DNA from: Arthrobacter sp. ISL-28
GTDB lineage: Bacteria > Actinomycetota > Actinomycetes > Actinomycetales > Micrococcaceae
Reading direction: 5' to 3'
Assembly: GCF_018613875.1 (NCBI RefSeq)
Contig: NZ_JAGGPJ010000037.1
Span: forward strand, 1-50,241
Length of the DNA stretch: 50,241 nucleotides
The notes under the pieces were generated by a model, which did not search any database, was not told the origin of the DNA, and saw only the letters and a program-made list of their open reading frames with translations. Numbering within the stretch: the stretch's first letter is position 1; each line of letters starts with the position of its first letter. A program made the position numbers and the translations under genes. Shown here in pieces: positions 25,371 to 32,884 of the stretch.

Positions 25371-26732
25371 TCAGGCCCCCGTCTTCCCGAGCAGGATGCG
25401 GGCGTCAGCCACCAGGGTGATGGAGCCCGTCACCAGCACACCGCCGGCCAGGTCCTCGTTGGCTTCCGCACGCTCCACGGCCCACTCGATGGCGTCGTCC
25501 AGTTTCTCGGCGATGTGGATGTTCTCCTCACCAAAGCCGAGGTCGACGGCGAGCTCCGCCAGTTCCGCAGCGGGCACCGCCCGCGGGGAGTTGGACTGGG
25601 TGAAGCAGAATTCCTCGGCCAGCCCGCCGAGGGACTCCTTGAGCTGGCGGAGAATCTCTTCGGCGTCCTTTTCCTTGAGGACACCGACCACCACGACGAT
25701 CTTGCTGAAGCTGAAGGCTTCCTCGATGGCTTCGGCCGAAACGCGGATGCCCTCCGGGTTGTGCGCAGCGTCCACGATGATGGTGGGCGCGGTGCGGACC
25801 ACCTCGAGGCGGCCCGGGGACGTGACCGTGGCGAAGGCTTCCTGCAGCACCTCGGCGTCGAGCTCCTTCTCGCCTCCGCCGAGGAAGGCCTCCAGAGCGG
25901 CAATGGCCACGGCGGCGTTCTCAGCCTGGTGGGCGCCGTGGAGGGGAACCATGATCTCCGGGTAGCGTCCTGCGATGCCCTGGATGGCCACCACCTGTCC
26001 GCCGACCGCTACCTGCCGGGACTCAACGCCGAACTCCACGCCTTCGAAGCGGAAAGGCGCCTGGACTTCCTTGGCCTTTTCCAGCAGCACCTGGGCAGCA
26101 TCCACGGGCTGGGCAGCGCTGATGAGGAAGCCGCCGGGCTTGATGATGCCGGCCTTCTCGTGGGCGATGTCCTCCGTGGTGTCGCCCAGCAGGTCGGTGT
26201 GGTCCAGGGAAATCGGCGTGACGACGGCCACTTGGCCGTCACCCACGTTGGTGGCGTCGGTGATGCCGCCGAGCCCCACCTCCATGACCGCCACATTAAC
26301 CGGCTGGTCCGCGAAGACCGCGAAGGCGAGGATGGTAAGGCATTCGAAGTAGGTCAGTTTGGGCTGGCCCTCGGCGAGGAGTTCGTTGTCCACGATCTCC
26401 AGGTACGGCCGGATCTCGTCCCAGATGCGGACAAACGTCTCGTCCGACACCGGTGCGCCGTCCACACTGATCCGCTCTGTGACCTTGGACAGGTGCGGGC
26501 TGGTGTAGCGGCCGGTGCTGAGGCCGTGGGCCCGGAGCCCGGCCTCGATCATCCGTGCCGTGGACGTTTTGCCGTTGGTGCCAGTGACGTGGATGATCGG
26601 GAACGCCTTGTTCGGCTCCCCCAGCACGTCCATCGCCCGGAACAGCGGCGCGAGGCGGGGTTCCATCTTGTTTTCCGGCGCCCGGCCCAGCAGCTCGGCG
26701 TAGACGCTCTCCACGGAGAATTCGTCGGTCAT
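25371..26732 (-). CDS. folC: Folylpolyglutamate synthase / dihydrofolate synthase
   Basis: FolC adds glutamate to dihydropteroate (making dihydrofolate) and extends folate polyglutamate tails, which keep folates in the cell and serve enzymes such as MetE. The 453-residue protein contains the P-loop VTGTNGKTSTARM, the omega-loop region GRYTSPHLSKVTERI, the MEVGLGGITDATN segment and DAAHNPEGI in the C-terminal Mur-ligase-like domain. The ATG at 26732 has GAGG upstream. It begins 5 bases after the ileS stop, and DUF4233 follows after 3 bases, so the three are one operon. Confidence 0.97.
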   Translation of the reverse strand: MTDEFSVESVYAELLGRAPENKMEPRLAPLFRAMDVLGEPNKAFPIIHVTGTNGKTSTARMIEAGLRAHGLSTGRYTSPHLSKVTERISVDGAPVSDETFVRIWDEIRPYLEIVDNELLAEGQPKLTYFECLTILAFAVFADQPVNVAVMEVGLGGITDATNVGDGQVAVVTPISLDHTDLLGDTTEDIAHEKAGIIKPGGFLISAAQPVDAAQVLLEKAKEVQAPFRFEGVEFGVESRQVAVGGQVVAIQGIAGRYPEIMVPLHGAHQAENAAVAIAALEAFLGGGEKELDAEVLQEAFATVTSPGRLEVVRTAPTIIVDAAHNPEGIRVSAEAIEEAFSFSKIVVVVGVLKEKDAEEILRQLKESLGGLAEEFCFTQSNSPRAVPAAELAELAVDLGFGEENIHIAEKLDDAIEWAVERAEANEDLAGGVLVTGSITLVADARILLGKTGA

Positions 26733-26737
26733 ATGTT

Positions 26738-29700
26738 TCAGGCCTCTGCTTTTTCGACGGTGACTTTTTCGACACCGATAAGGGGTTCCCCGGAGTCGGC
26801 AGGAACGGTGTCCAGCTCCAGTGTCAGGGTTTCGGTTTTGACGAGTTCGGCGTTGGCCAGCAGGGCGTCCAGCACGCTCTGCACGGCGGTGACCGAGGTC
26901 CGGATCCGGTCGCTCACGTTGAGTCCGGCGTCCTTTCGTGCCTGCTGGATGGAGCGGACCATGTCCCGCGCCAGCCCTTCGGCCTCGAGTTCGGGCGTGA
27001 CCTCGGTATTGAGCACCACGAAGCCGCCGCCGGGCAAGACCGCGACGGAGGCCGAACCGCCGTCGGACTCGGCAACCACGGTCTCCAGCGTGTATTCCTG
27101 CGGCTCCAGCTCAAGCCCGCCGGCGGTCACCACACCGGCATCGGAGACGGACCAGTCACCGGACTTGGAGCCCTTGATGGCGAGCTGGACGTTCTTGCCG
27201 AGGCGCGGGCCCGCGGCCCGGGCGTTCACCACGAGCTTCTGTTCGATGCCGAATTCCTCCGGGGAGGCGCTGGCGGCGTCAAGGAGACGCACGGAGCGCA
27301 GGTTCAGCTCATCGGCGACGACGGCGGCGAACCCGTTCAGTGCATCTGCGCCGGGTGCCACGACAGTGAGTTCCTGCAGCGGCAGGCGCACGCGCAGGTT
27401 CGCTGCCTTGCGCAGGGAGGATCCGGTGGAGCAGATCTGCTGCACGCGGTCCATCGCTTCCACGAGCCCGGGGTTGGCCGGGAACAGCTCGGCGTCCGGC
27501 CAGTCGGCCAGGTGCACGGAGCGACCGCCGGTGAGGCCGCGCCAGATCTCCTCGGACACCAGCGGCAGCAGCGAGGCGGACACGCGGCAGACAGCCTCGA
27601 GCGCGGTGTAGAGCGCGTCGAAGGCGTCGACATTCTCGTCGAAGAAGCGCTGGCGGCTGCGGCGCACGTACCAGTTGGTGAGCATGTCCAGGTAGCTGCG
27701 GAGTTCATCGCAGGCCCCGGAGATGTCGTAGCTGTCCAGCTGGGCGGTCATGTTGCGGACCAGGTCCCCGGTATTGGCCAGCAGGTACTGGTCCAGGGTG
27801 TCGGAGTAGCCACCGTAGCGCAGTTTCGCGTCATAGCCGGCGCCGCCGTTCGAGGCGTTGGTATACAGCGTGAAGAAGCTGTACACATTCCACAGCGGCA
27901 GGATGACCTGCCGGACGCCGTCGCGGATTCCCTGTTCGGTGACCACAAGGTTGCCGCCGCGCAGGATGGGGCTGGACATGAGGAACCAGCGCATCGCGTC
28001 GGAGCCGTCGCGGTCCAGGACCTCAGACACGTCCGGGTAGTTCCGCAGGCTCTTAGACATCTTCTGCCCGTCCGAACCCAGCACGATGCCGTGGCTGATG
28101 ACGTTGCGGAAGGCGGGACGGTCGAACAGTGCCGTGGACAGGATGTGCAGCATGTAGAACCAGCCGCGCGTCTGACCGATGTACTCCACAATGAAGTCCG
28201 CGGGGTTGTGGGTGTTGAACCACGCCTCGTTCTGGAACGGGTAGTGGACCTGGCCGTACGGCATGGAGCCGGAGTCAAACCAGACGTCCAGCACGTCCTC
28301 CACGCGGCGCATGACGGACTGGCCCTCTTCGGGCGTCCGCGGGTCGTCCGGGTTGGGCCGGGTCAGTTCGTCGATGAACGGCCGGTGCAGGTCGACTTGG
28401 CCGTCCTTGTTCAGCGGCAGGCGGCCGAAGTCGGCCTCAATCTCGGCGAGCGAGCCGTAGACATCCGTCCGCGGGTACTCGGGATCCGTGGACTGCCAGA
28501 CAGGGATGGGACTGCCCCAGTAGCGGTTCCGGCTGATGGACCAGTCACGGGCGTTTTCCAGCCACTTGCCGAACTGGCCGTCCTTGACGTTCCCGGGGAT
28601 CCAGTTAATCTCCTGGTTCAGTTCGGACATCCGGTCCCGGAACTTGGTGACCTCCACGTACCAGGAGGAGACGGCGCGGTAGATCAGCGGGTTGCGGCAG
28701 CGCCAGCAGTGCGGGTAGCTGTGCTCGTAGCTGGCCTGGCGGACCAGGCGTCCCTGGGCACGCAGCACCTGGGTGATGGGCTTGTTGGCCTCGAAGACCT
28801 GCAGGCCGGCGATGTCGTGGAGATCGCCGTGCTTGAACAGCGGCAGGAACTTGGCGCCCTCGTCCACGGACAGGACCACCGGGATTCCGGCTTCCTCACA
28901 GATCTTCTGGTCATCCTCACCGTAGGCGGGCGACTGGTGGACGATGCCAGTGCCGTCCGTGGTGGTGACGTAGTCGGCCACGAGGACTTGCCAGGCGTTC
29001 TGGGTGCCAAACTTTTCGGTGTCGCTGAAGTCGTGCCACAGCGGCTCGTACTTCAGGCCGGCAAGCTCGGCGCCGGTGTGGGTCGACGTAACAGCGGCGG
29101 CCGCGGCAGCCGCATCGTCGTATCCGAGGTCCTTCGCATAGGTGCCGAGCAGGTCTTCGGCGAGCAGGAAGCTGCCGGTGACCGGCGCTTCCGGGGAGGC
29201 AGCCTTGATGCCGTTGGGGCCGGCCGGCAGCACTGCGTAGGAGATAGCGGGCCCGACGGCGAGAGCAGCGTTGGTAGGCAGCGTCCAGGGGGTGGTGGTC
29301 CAGGCAAGCGCCTGGACGCCGTGCAACGGGCCAGGCTGCGCCACGCCAAATTCGTCTTCCGTAGAATCCGCATCGATGATGGGGAACGTCACCGTGACAG
29401 TCTGGTCCTGGCGGTTCTTGTAGACGTCGTCATCCATGCGCAGTTCATGGTTGGACAGCGGCGTCTCGTCCTTCCAGCAGTACGGCAGCACGCGGTAGCC
29501 GTTGTAGGTCAGGCCCTTCTCGTGCAGCTGCTTGAAGGCCCAGAGCACGGACTCCATGTACTCGACGTTGAGCGTCTTGTAGTCGTTGTCGAAGTCCACC
29601 CAGCGGGCCTGGCGGGTGACGTACGCCTGCCATTCGTTGGCGTACTTCATCACGGAGGCGCGGCAGGCATCGTTGAACTTATCGATGCCCATGGCCTCAA

Positions 29701-30088
29701 TCTGGGTCTTGTCCGTCATGCCCAGCTGTTTCATGGCCTCCAGCTCGGCGGGCAGGCCGTGGGTGTCCCAGCCGAAGCGGCGCTCCACGCGCTTGCCGCG
29801 CTGGGTCTGGTAGCGGCCCACAAGGTCCTTGGCGTAGCCGGTCAGCAGGTGGCCGTAGTGCGGAAGCCCGTTGGCGAAGGGCGGGCCGTCGTAGAAGACG
29901 AACTCATTGCTGCCAGGGGCGCCGCCGGGAAGGTCTGCGCTGCGCTGGTCGATGCTCGCCTGGAAGGTGCCGTCCTCGTCCCAGTATTTGAGGATCCGTT
30001 CCTCGATCTCCGGAAACTTCACGGAGGCAGACACGCCGGAGGTGTTGGCGCCTGACGGTGCAGCAGAGGCCTTGGGGTAGTAAGTCAT
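26738..30088 (-). CDS. ileS: Isoleucyl-tRNA synthetase, type 2 (eukaryote-like)
   Basis: IleS charges tRNA-Ile with isoleucine and edits misactivated valine. The 1116-residue protein has the class I signatures HYGH (residues 77-80) and KMSKS (near 676, followed by LRNYP), the editing domain with TTPWTLPTN, and the WDTHGLP segment. HYGH, the NYP after KMSKS and the large size point to the eukaryote-like type 2 enzymes, a group generally less sensitive to mupirocin; this is a family statement, not a test result. The ATG at 30088 is chosen over upstream codons because AGGATG is about 8 bases before it. A T-box leader precedes it and folC follows after 5 bases. Confidence 0.97.
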   Translation of the reverse strand: MTYYPKASAAPSGANTSGVSASVKFPEIEERILKYWDEDGTFQASIDQRSADLPGGAPGSNEFVFYDGPPFANGLPHYGHLLTGYAKDLVGRYQTQRGKRVERRFGWDTHGLPAELEAMKQLGMTDKTQIEAMGIDKFNDACRASVMKYANEWQAYVTRQARWVDFDNDYKTLNVEYMESVLWAFKQLHEKGLTYNGYRVLPYCWKDETPLSNHELRMDDDVYKNRQDQTVTVTFPIIDADSTEDEFGVAQPGPLHGVQALAWTTTPWTLPTNAALAVGPAISYAVLPAGPNGIKAASPEAPVTGSFLLAEDLLGTYAKDLGYDDAAAAAAAVTSTHTGAELAGLKYEPLWHDFSDTEKFGTQNAWQVLVADYVTTTDGTGIVHQSPAYGEDDQKICEEAGIPVVLSVDEGAKFLPLFKHGDLHDIAGLQVFEANKPITQVLRAQGRLVRQASYEHSYPHCWRCRNPLIYRAVSSWYVEVTKFRDRMSELNQEINWIPGNVKDGQFGKWLENARDWSISRNRYWGSPIPVWQSTDPEYPRTDVYGSLAEIEADFGRLPLNKDGQVDLHRPFIDELTRPNPDDPRTPEEGQSVMRRVEDVLDVWFDSGSMPYGQVHYPFQNEAWFNTHNPADFIVEYIGQTRGWFYMLHILSTALFDRPAFRNVISHGIVLGSDGQKMSKSLRNYPDVSEVLDRDGSDAMRWFLMSSPILRGGNLVVTEQGIRDGVRQVILPLWNVYSFFTLYTNASNGGAGYDAKLRYGGYSDTLDQYLLANTGDLVRNMTAQLDSYDISGACDELRSYLDMLTNWYVRRSRQRFFDENVDAFDALYTALEAVCRVSASLLPLVSEEIWRGLTGGRSVHLADWPDAELFPANPGLVEAMDRVQQICSTGSSLRKAANLRVRLPLQELTVVAPGADALNGFAAVVADELNLRSVRLLDAASASPEEFGIEQKLVVNARAAGPRLGKNVQLAIKGSKSGDWSVSDAGVVTAGGLELEPQEYTLETVVAESDGGSASVAVLPGGGFVVLNTEVTPELEAEGLARDMVRSIQQARKDAGLNVSDRIRTSVTAVQSVLDALLANAELVKTETLTLELDTVPADSGEPLIGVEKVTVEKAEA

Positions 30089-30398
30089 CTCGACATCCTG
30101 GGTTGAGCTGGTGAACAAGTGGATCATTCAGGATGCGAGGACGGCCCGTACGCCGCTGCCCAGTTTCACTTTCCAGTGTCGCTGGCCAACGTTGCCGGCA
30201 CCGCGGTACCACCTCACTTACCGGCACTGGGACTGGCCCCCGAAGGAGCTGTTCCGACGCCGGCCGCTCATTACTGCTATGACGGGCTTACCCGTCCGGT
30301 TCTACTGGCCCTGGTGCAGGGTGGGTCTGGATGATCAGTCCACTGCTGCGGGGCGTTCTTCCGGAAGCTCACCGGTGATGGCCGGGTCAAAGCCGTTG
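30089..30398 (-). promoter_or_regulatory. ileS T-box leader, probably translational
   Basis: On the minus strand the T-box sequence GAGGTGGTACCGCGGTGCC lies at about 30197-30215, with a TGGT able to pair with the tRNA ACCA end. A GACGGG-TAAG-CCCGTC hairpin lies at 30281-30296. The ileS binding site CAGGATG (30094-30100) is perfectly complementary to CATCCTG (30129-30135), a likely sequestering helix. There is no terminator, so uncharged tRNA-Ile probably opens translation, as for actinobacterial ileS T-boxes. TAGACT near 30404-30409 could be the -10. I could not fix the specifier codon. Confidence 0.9.
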
Positions 30399-30492
30399 GA
30401 TCCAGTCTAACGGCTGTGCCCGCGGACGCCATAACCGGTCAGGGCCCGCGGAACAGGCAAAACGAAACGGGCGCCAAGGGCCCTTTCCTGCC

Positions 30493-30498
30493 TAGACT
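30493..30498 (+). promoter_or_regulatory. -10 element of a leaderless promoter
   Basis: TAGACT ends 7 bases before the ATG at 30506, and no ribosome binding site is present between them. Confidence 0.5.
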
Positions 30499-30505
30499 CG
30501 GTCCC

Positions 30506-31627
30506 ATGACCGTCTCCCCGGGCTCCTCTGGAACGAAACAAGCCGGGACCATCGCCTGGCGGCTGCTGGCGATCGCCGTCCTGGTCCCCGTGGCGACCCT
30601 GTCGATCTTTCGGGCGGTCCCGGCGCACTGGCCGACGCCGGTGGTCCAGGTGCTGTCCTTCACCCCGTGGCTGGTGGTTCCGGCAGTCTTCGCGCTGGGT
30701 CTGGCCCTGGCCGGCCGCCGCATCTTGGTCACGACGGTGGCCGCGCTGCTGCTCGCCGCCCAGCTGTTCTGGCTGTTCCCTCTGGACACCGGCCGCCCCA
30801 CTCCAGTTCCGGCCGGCTCCGGCACTGCGCTGACGGCCATGAACATCAACTCGCAATTCGGCGAGGCGGATGCAGCGGAAATCGTCCGGCTGGTCCGCGA
30901 GGAGGGGGTGGGCCTGCTCACGGTCCAGGAACACACCCAAGCCTTTGAGGACCGGCTGGCTGACGAGGGACTGGGGACCCTGCTGCCTCACAGGGCCAGC
31001 AGCCCCACGGACGATGGCGCCGGCAGCGCAATCTATTCCCTACATCCTCTGCGGTCTTTGGGAATGGTGCCGGACACGCCGTTCCAGATGCCGACCGTCC
31101 GGCTGACCGTTGAGGATGACGGCCGGACAAGCATCCTGGAGGTGACGAACGTGCACGCGCTTCCGCCGGTTGACGTACGGATCGCACAGTGGCGCAGCGA
31201 TCTCGCGGCCCTGGGACGTTTGGCCGGACAGGATGCGCCTGCCCGGCCAACCGGCCTTGCCGCACAGGGAGGCCCCGCAACAGAGGCTTCCCCCATGCGG
31301 CCGGTGAACCGACTCCTGATTGGCGATTTCAACGCCACCTACGACCACTCCGAGTTCCGCGCACTGCTCGACGGCGGGGACCGCGGTTCAGGCGGTTCAC
31401 GTGATTCAGCCGGTTCAGGCAGCCGGAAGATGGTCGACGTGGGGACGGCGGCCGGGCTGCGGCTGCTCCCCACCTGGCCGATGGAGGGCGTGCCGCTGCC
31501 GGGGATCACCATCGACCATCTCGTCACGAGCCCGCAGATCGCGAGCACCGGCTATGCAGTGCACCGGATCACAGGAACAGACCACGCGGCGGTGTTGGCC
31601 ACGCTCAGCATCCCTGCGGCGGACTAG
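30506..31627 (+). CDS. Membrane-anchored endonuclease/exonuclease/phosphatase family protein
   Basis: The first 110 residues contain three hydrophobic segments (around WRLLAIAVLVPVATL, LSFTPWLVVPAVFALGLAL, ILVTTVAALLLAAQLFWLF). The remaining 260 or so form an EEP-fold domain facing outside: AMNINSQFGEAD, LLTVQEHTQAF (with the metal-binding Glu), IGDFNATYDHSEF and TIDHLVTS with the catalytic His region. This superfamily cleaves phosphodiesters or phosphomonoesters in nucleic acids or lipids; the substrate here is unknown. The ATG at 30506 has TAGACT 7 bases upstream and is probably leaderless, so the longer reading from 30416 is rejected. It converges on the SDR gene. Confidence 0.88.
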   Translation: MTVSPGSSGTKQAGTIAWRLLAIAVLVPVATLSIFRAVPAHWPTPVVQVLSFTPWLVVPAVFALGLALAGRRILVTTVAALLLAAQLFWLFPLDTGRPTPVPAGSGTALTAMNINSQFGEADAAEIVRLVREEGVGLLTVQEHTQAFEDRLADEGLGTLLPHRASSPTDDGAGSAIYSLHPLRSLGMVPDTPFQMPTVRLTVEDDGRTSILEVTNVHALPPVDVRIAQWRSDLAALGRLAGQDAPARPTGLAAQGGPATEASPMRPVNRLLIGDFNATYDHSEFRALLDGGDRGSGGSRDSAGSGSRKMVDVGTAAGLRLLPTWPMEGVPLPGITIDHLVTSPQIASTGYAVHRITGTDHAAVLATLSIPAAD

Positions 31628-31647
31628 GCGGGAGGAGCCGCCAGTGT

Positions 31648-32409
31648 TCACCCCCGCTTGCGGATCAGCTTGTGGTTGGCCGCCTGCGCGACGGGCCGCA
31701 TCACGATCTGATCCAGGTTCACATGGTGCGGCGCGCACACGGCATAGCGCACCACGTCCGCGACGTCAGCCGCCGTCAGCGGTTTCTCGACACCCTCATA
31801 GACCTTTTGGGCAGCTTGGGCGTCGCCTAGCCGGTTCAGGGCAAACTCCTCGGTAAACACCAGCCCTGGTGCAACCTCGATCACGCGGAGGTTGTTTTCG
31901 GCCTCCTCCAGGCGGAGAGCGTTGGTGATGGCGTGCTGGGCGAACTTGGCGGCGTTGTATCCGGCGCCGCCTTCGTACGCCACGAGTCCTGCCGTGGAGG
32001 TCAGGTTCAGGACGGTGCCCTCGCCGTGTTCACGCAGCATGGGGAGGAACGCACGGGTGATCTTCATGGTTCCGAGGACGTTCACGCGGTACATCCAGTC
32101 CCAGTCGTCGGTCTGGGCCTGGCCCACGGGGTCTGCGCCGCGGGCGCCGCCGGCGATGTTGATGAGGGTGTCGATGCCGCCGGCCGCCGTTACCTCGGCC
32201 AGGAGCCTGGCCACATCGGCGTCTTCGACGATGTCAGCGGGAATGCCGACGGCGCCTGTCTCCGCTTCCAGCGCGGCCAGCCTCTCCTGGCGGCGGGCGA
32301 CAGCATAAACGGTCCACCCTTCGGTCCTCAGCGCCCGGACGGTGGCCTCGCCGATGCCGGTGCTGGCACCCGTGACGACAGCTGCTTTGTTCTTCGATAC
32401 CTCAGTCAT
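31648..32409 (-). CDS. Short-chain dehydrogenase/reductase (SDR)
   Basis: This 253-residue classical SDR has the cofactor motif TGASTGIG, the NIAGG motif, Ser in LTSTAG and the catalytic Tyr-x3-Lys as YNAAK. An Arg pair after the second strand (AVARRQERL) favours NADP(H). The substrate cannot be read from sequence; related proteins are oxidoreductases of the YdfG/serine dehydrogenase-like group. The ATG at 32409 has TAGGGT ending 6 bases upstream and no binding site, so it is likely leaderless. It stands alone between convergent and codirectional neighbours. Confidence 0.92.
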   Translation of the reverse strand: MTEVSKNKAAVVTGASTGIGEATVRALRTEGWTVYAVARRQERLAALEAETGAVGIPADIVEDADVARLLAEVTAAGGIDTLINIAGGARGADPVGQAQTDDWDWMYRVNVLGTMKITRAFLPMLREHGEGTVLNLTSTAGLVAYEGGAGYNAAKFAQHAITNALRLEEAENNLRVIEVAPGLVFTEEFALNRLGDAQAAQKVYEGVEKPLTAADVADVVRYAVCAPHHVNLDQIVMRPVAQAANHKLIRKRG

Positions 32410-32415
32410 GGGACC

Positions 32416-32421
32416 ACCCTA
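32416..32421 (-). promoter_or_regulatory. -10 element of a leaderless promoter (SDR gene)
   Basis: TAGGGT on the minus strand ends exactly 6 bases before the ATG at 32409. Confidence 0.45.
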
Positions 32422-32440
32422 ACGGCATTCAGAGGAGGCC

Positions 32441-32818
32441 TCAGCCCTGCCTCCCCTGCAGGAACTCCAGCAGGACCCGGGCGTGGTTCACTTCCGGATC
32501 CCTCGCTCCGTAAAGCAGCGTCACCTTGCCGTGGCGGGCGGCCAGATCCAGGAGCCGGTCCACGGCAGGGTTCTGCTCCAGCTCGGCCTCATACCGCCCC
32601 CGGAAGTCAGCAAAACGCTCCTGCATGTGGGCGAATTCCTGCCGGAGCGGCGCAGACGGCGCGATTTCCTTGAGCCACAGCTCAAGGTGGGCGCGTTCCT
32701 TGCTGACCCCGCGCGGCCAGAGCCTGTCCACCAAAACCCGGCAGCCGTCGTCGTCCGCGGCGTCCTCATAGATGCGCTTGGTCACGAAAGTGCCGGCTGC
32801 CTCGTCCATAAGCGGCAT
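32441..32818 (-). CDS. DUF488 family protein (YeaO-like)
   Basis: This 125-residue soluble protein matches DUF488: KRIYEDAADDDGCRVLVDRLWPRGVSKE at the N-terminus in part, LWLKEIAPSAPLR in the middle and VTLLYGARDPEVNHARVL at the end. The family is widespread and uncharacterised; the conserved Arg, Tyr and Asn-His residues suggest an enzyme. Met codons at 32818 and 32809 are both possible starts; GGAG lies close before the first. It is 31 bases upstream of the SDR gene on the same strand, although that gene appears to have its own promoter. Confidence 0.88.
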   Translation of the reverse strand: MPLMDEAAGTFVTKRIYEDAADDDGCRVLVDRLWPRGVSKERAHLELWLKEIAPSAPLRQEFAHMQERFADFRGRYEAELEQNPAVDRLLDLAARHGKVTLLYGARDPEVNHARVLLEFLQGRQG

Positions 32819-32884
32819 GCTACTCCAGGCGTCCGGGACGTCACCGCTGCAAGATCCGGCGGCGGCTCATGAAACAATTGCTCC

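Noticed and set aside
24774..27611. Very long open frame antisense to ndk, DUF4233, folC and the end of ileS
   Set aside because: High-GC codon bias leaves antisense frames open; all four genes on the other strand are clear family members.
27512..30055. 847-codon open frame antisense to ileS
   Set aside because: Same GC-bias effect; the ileS motifs on the opposite strand are unambiguous.
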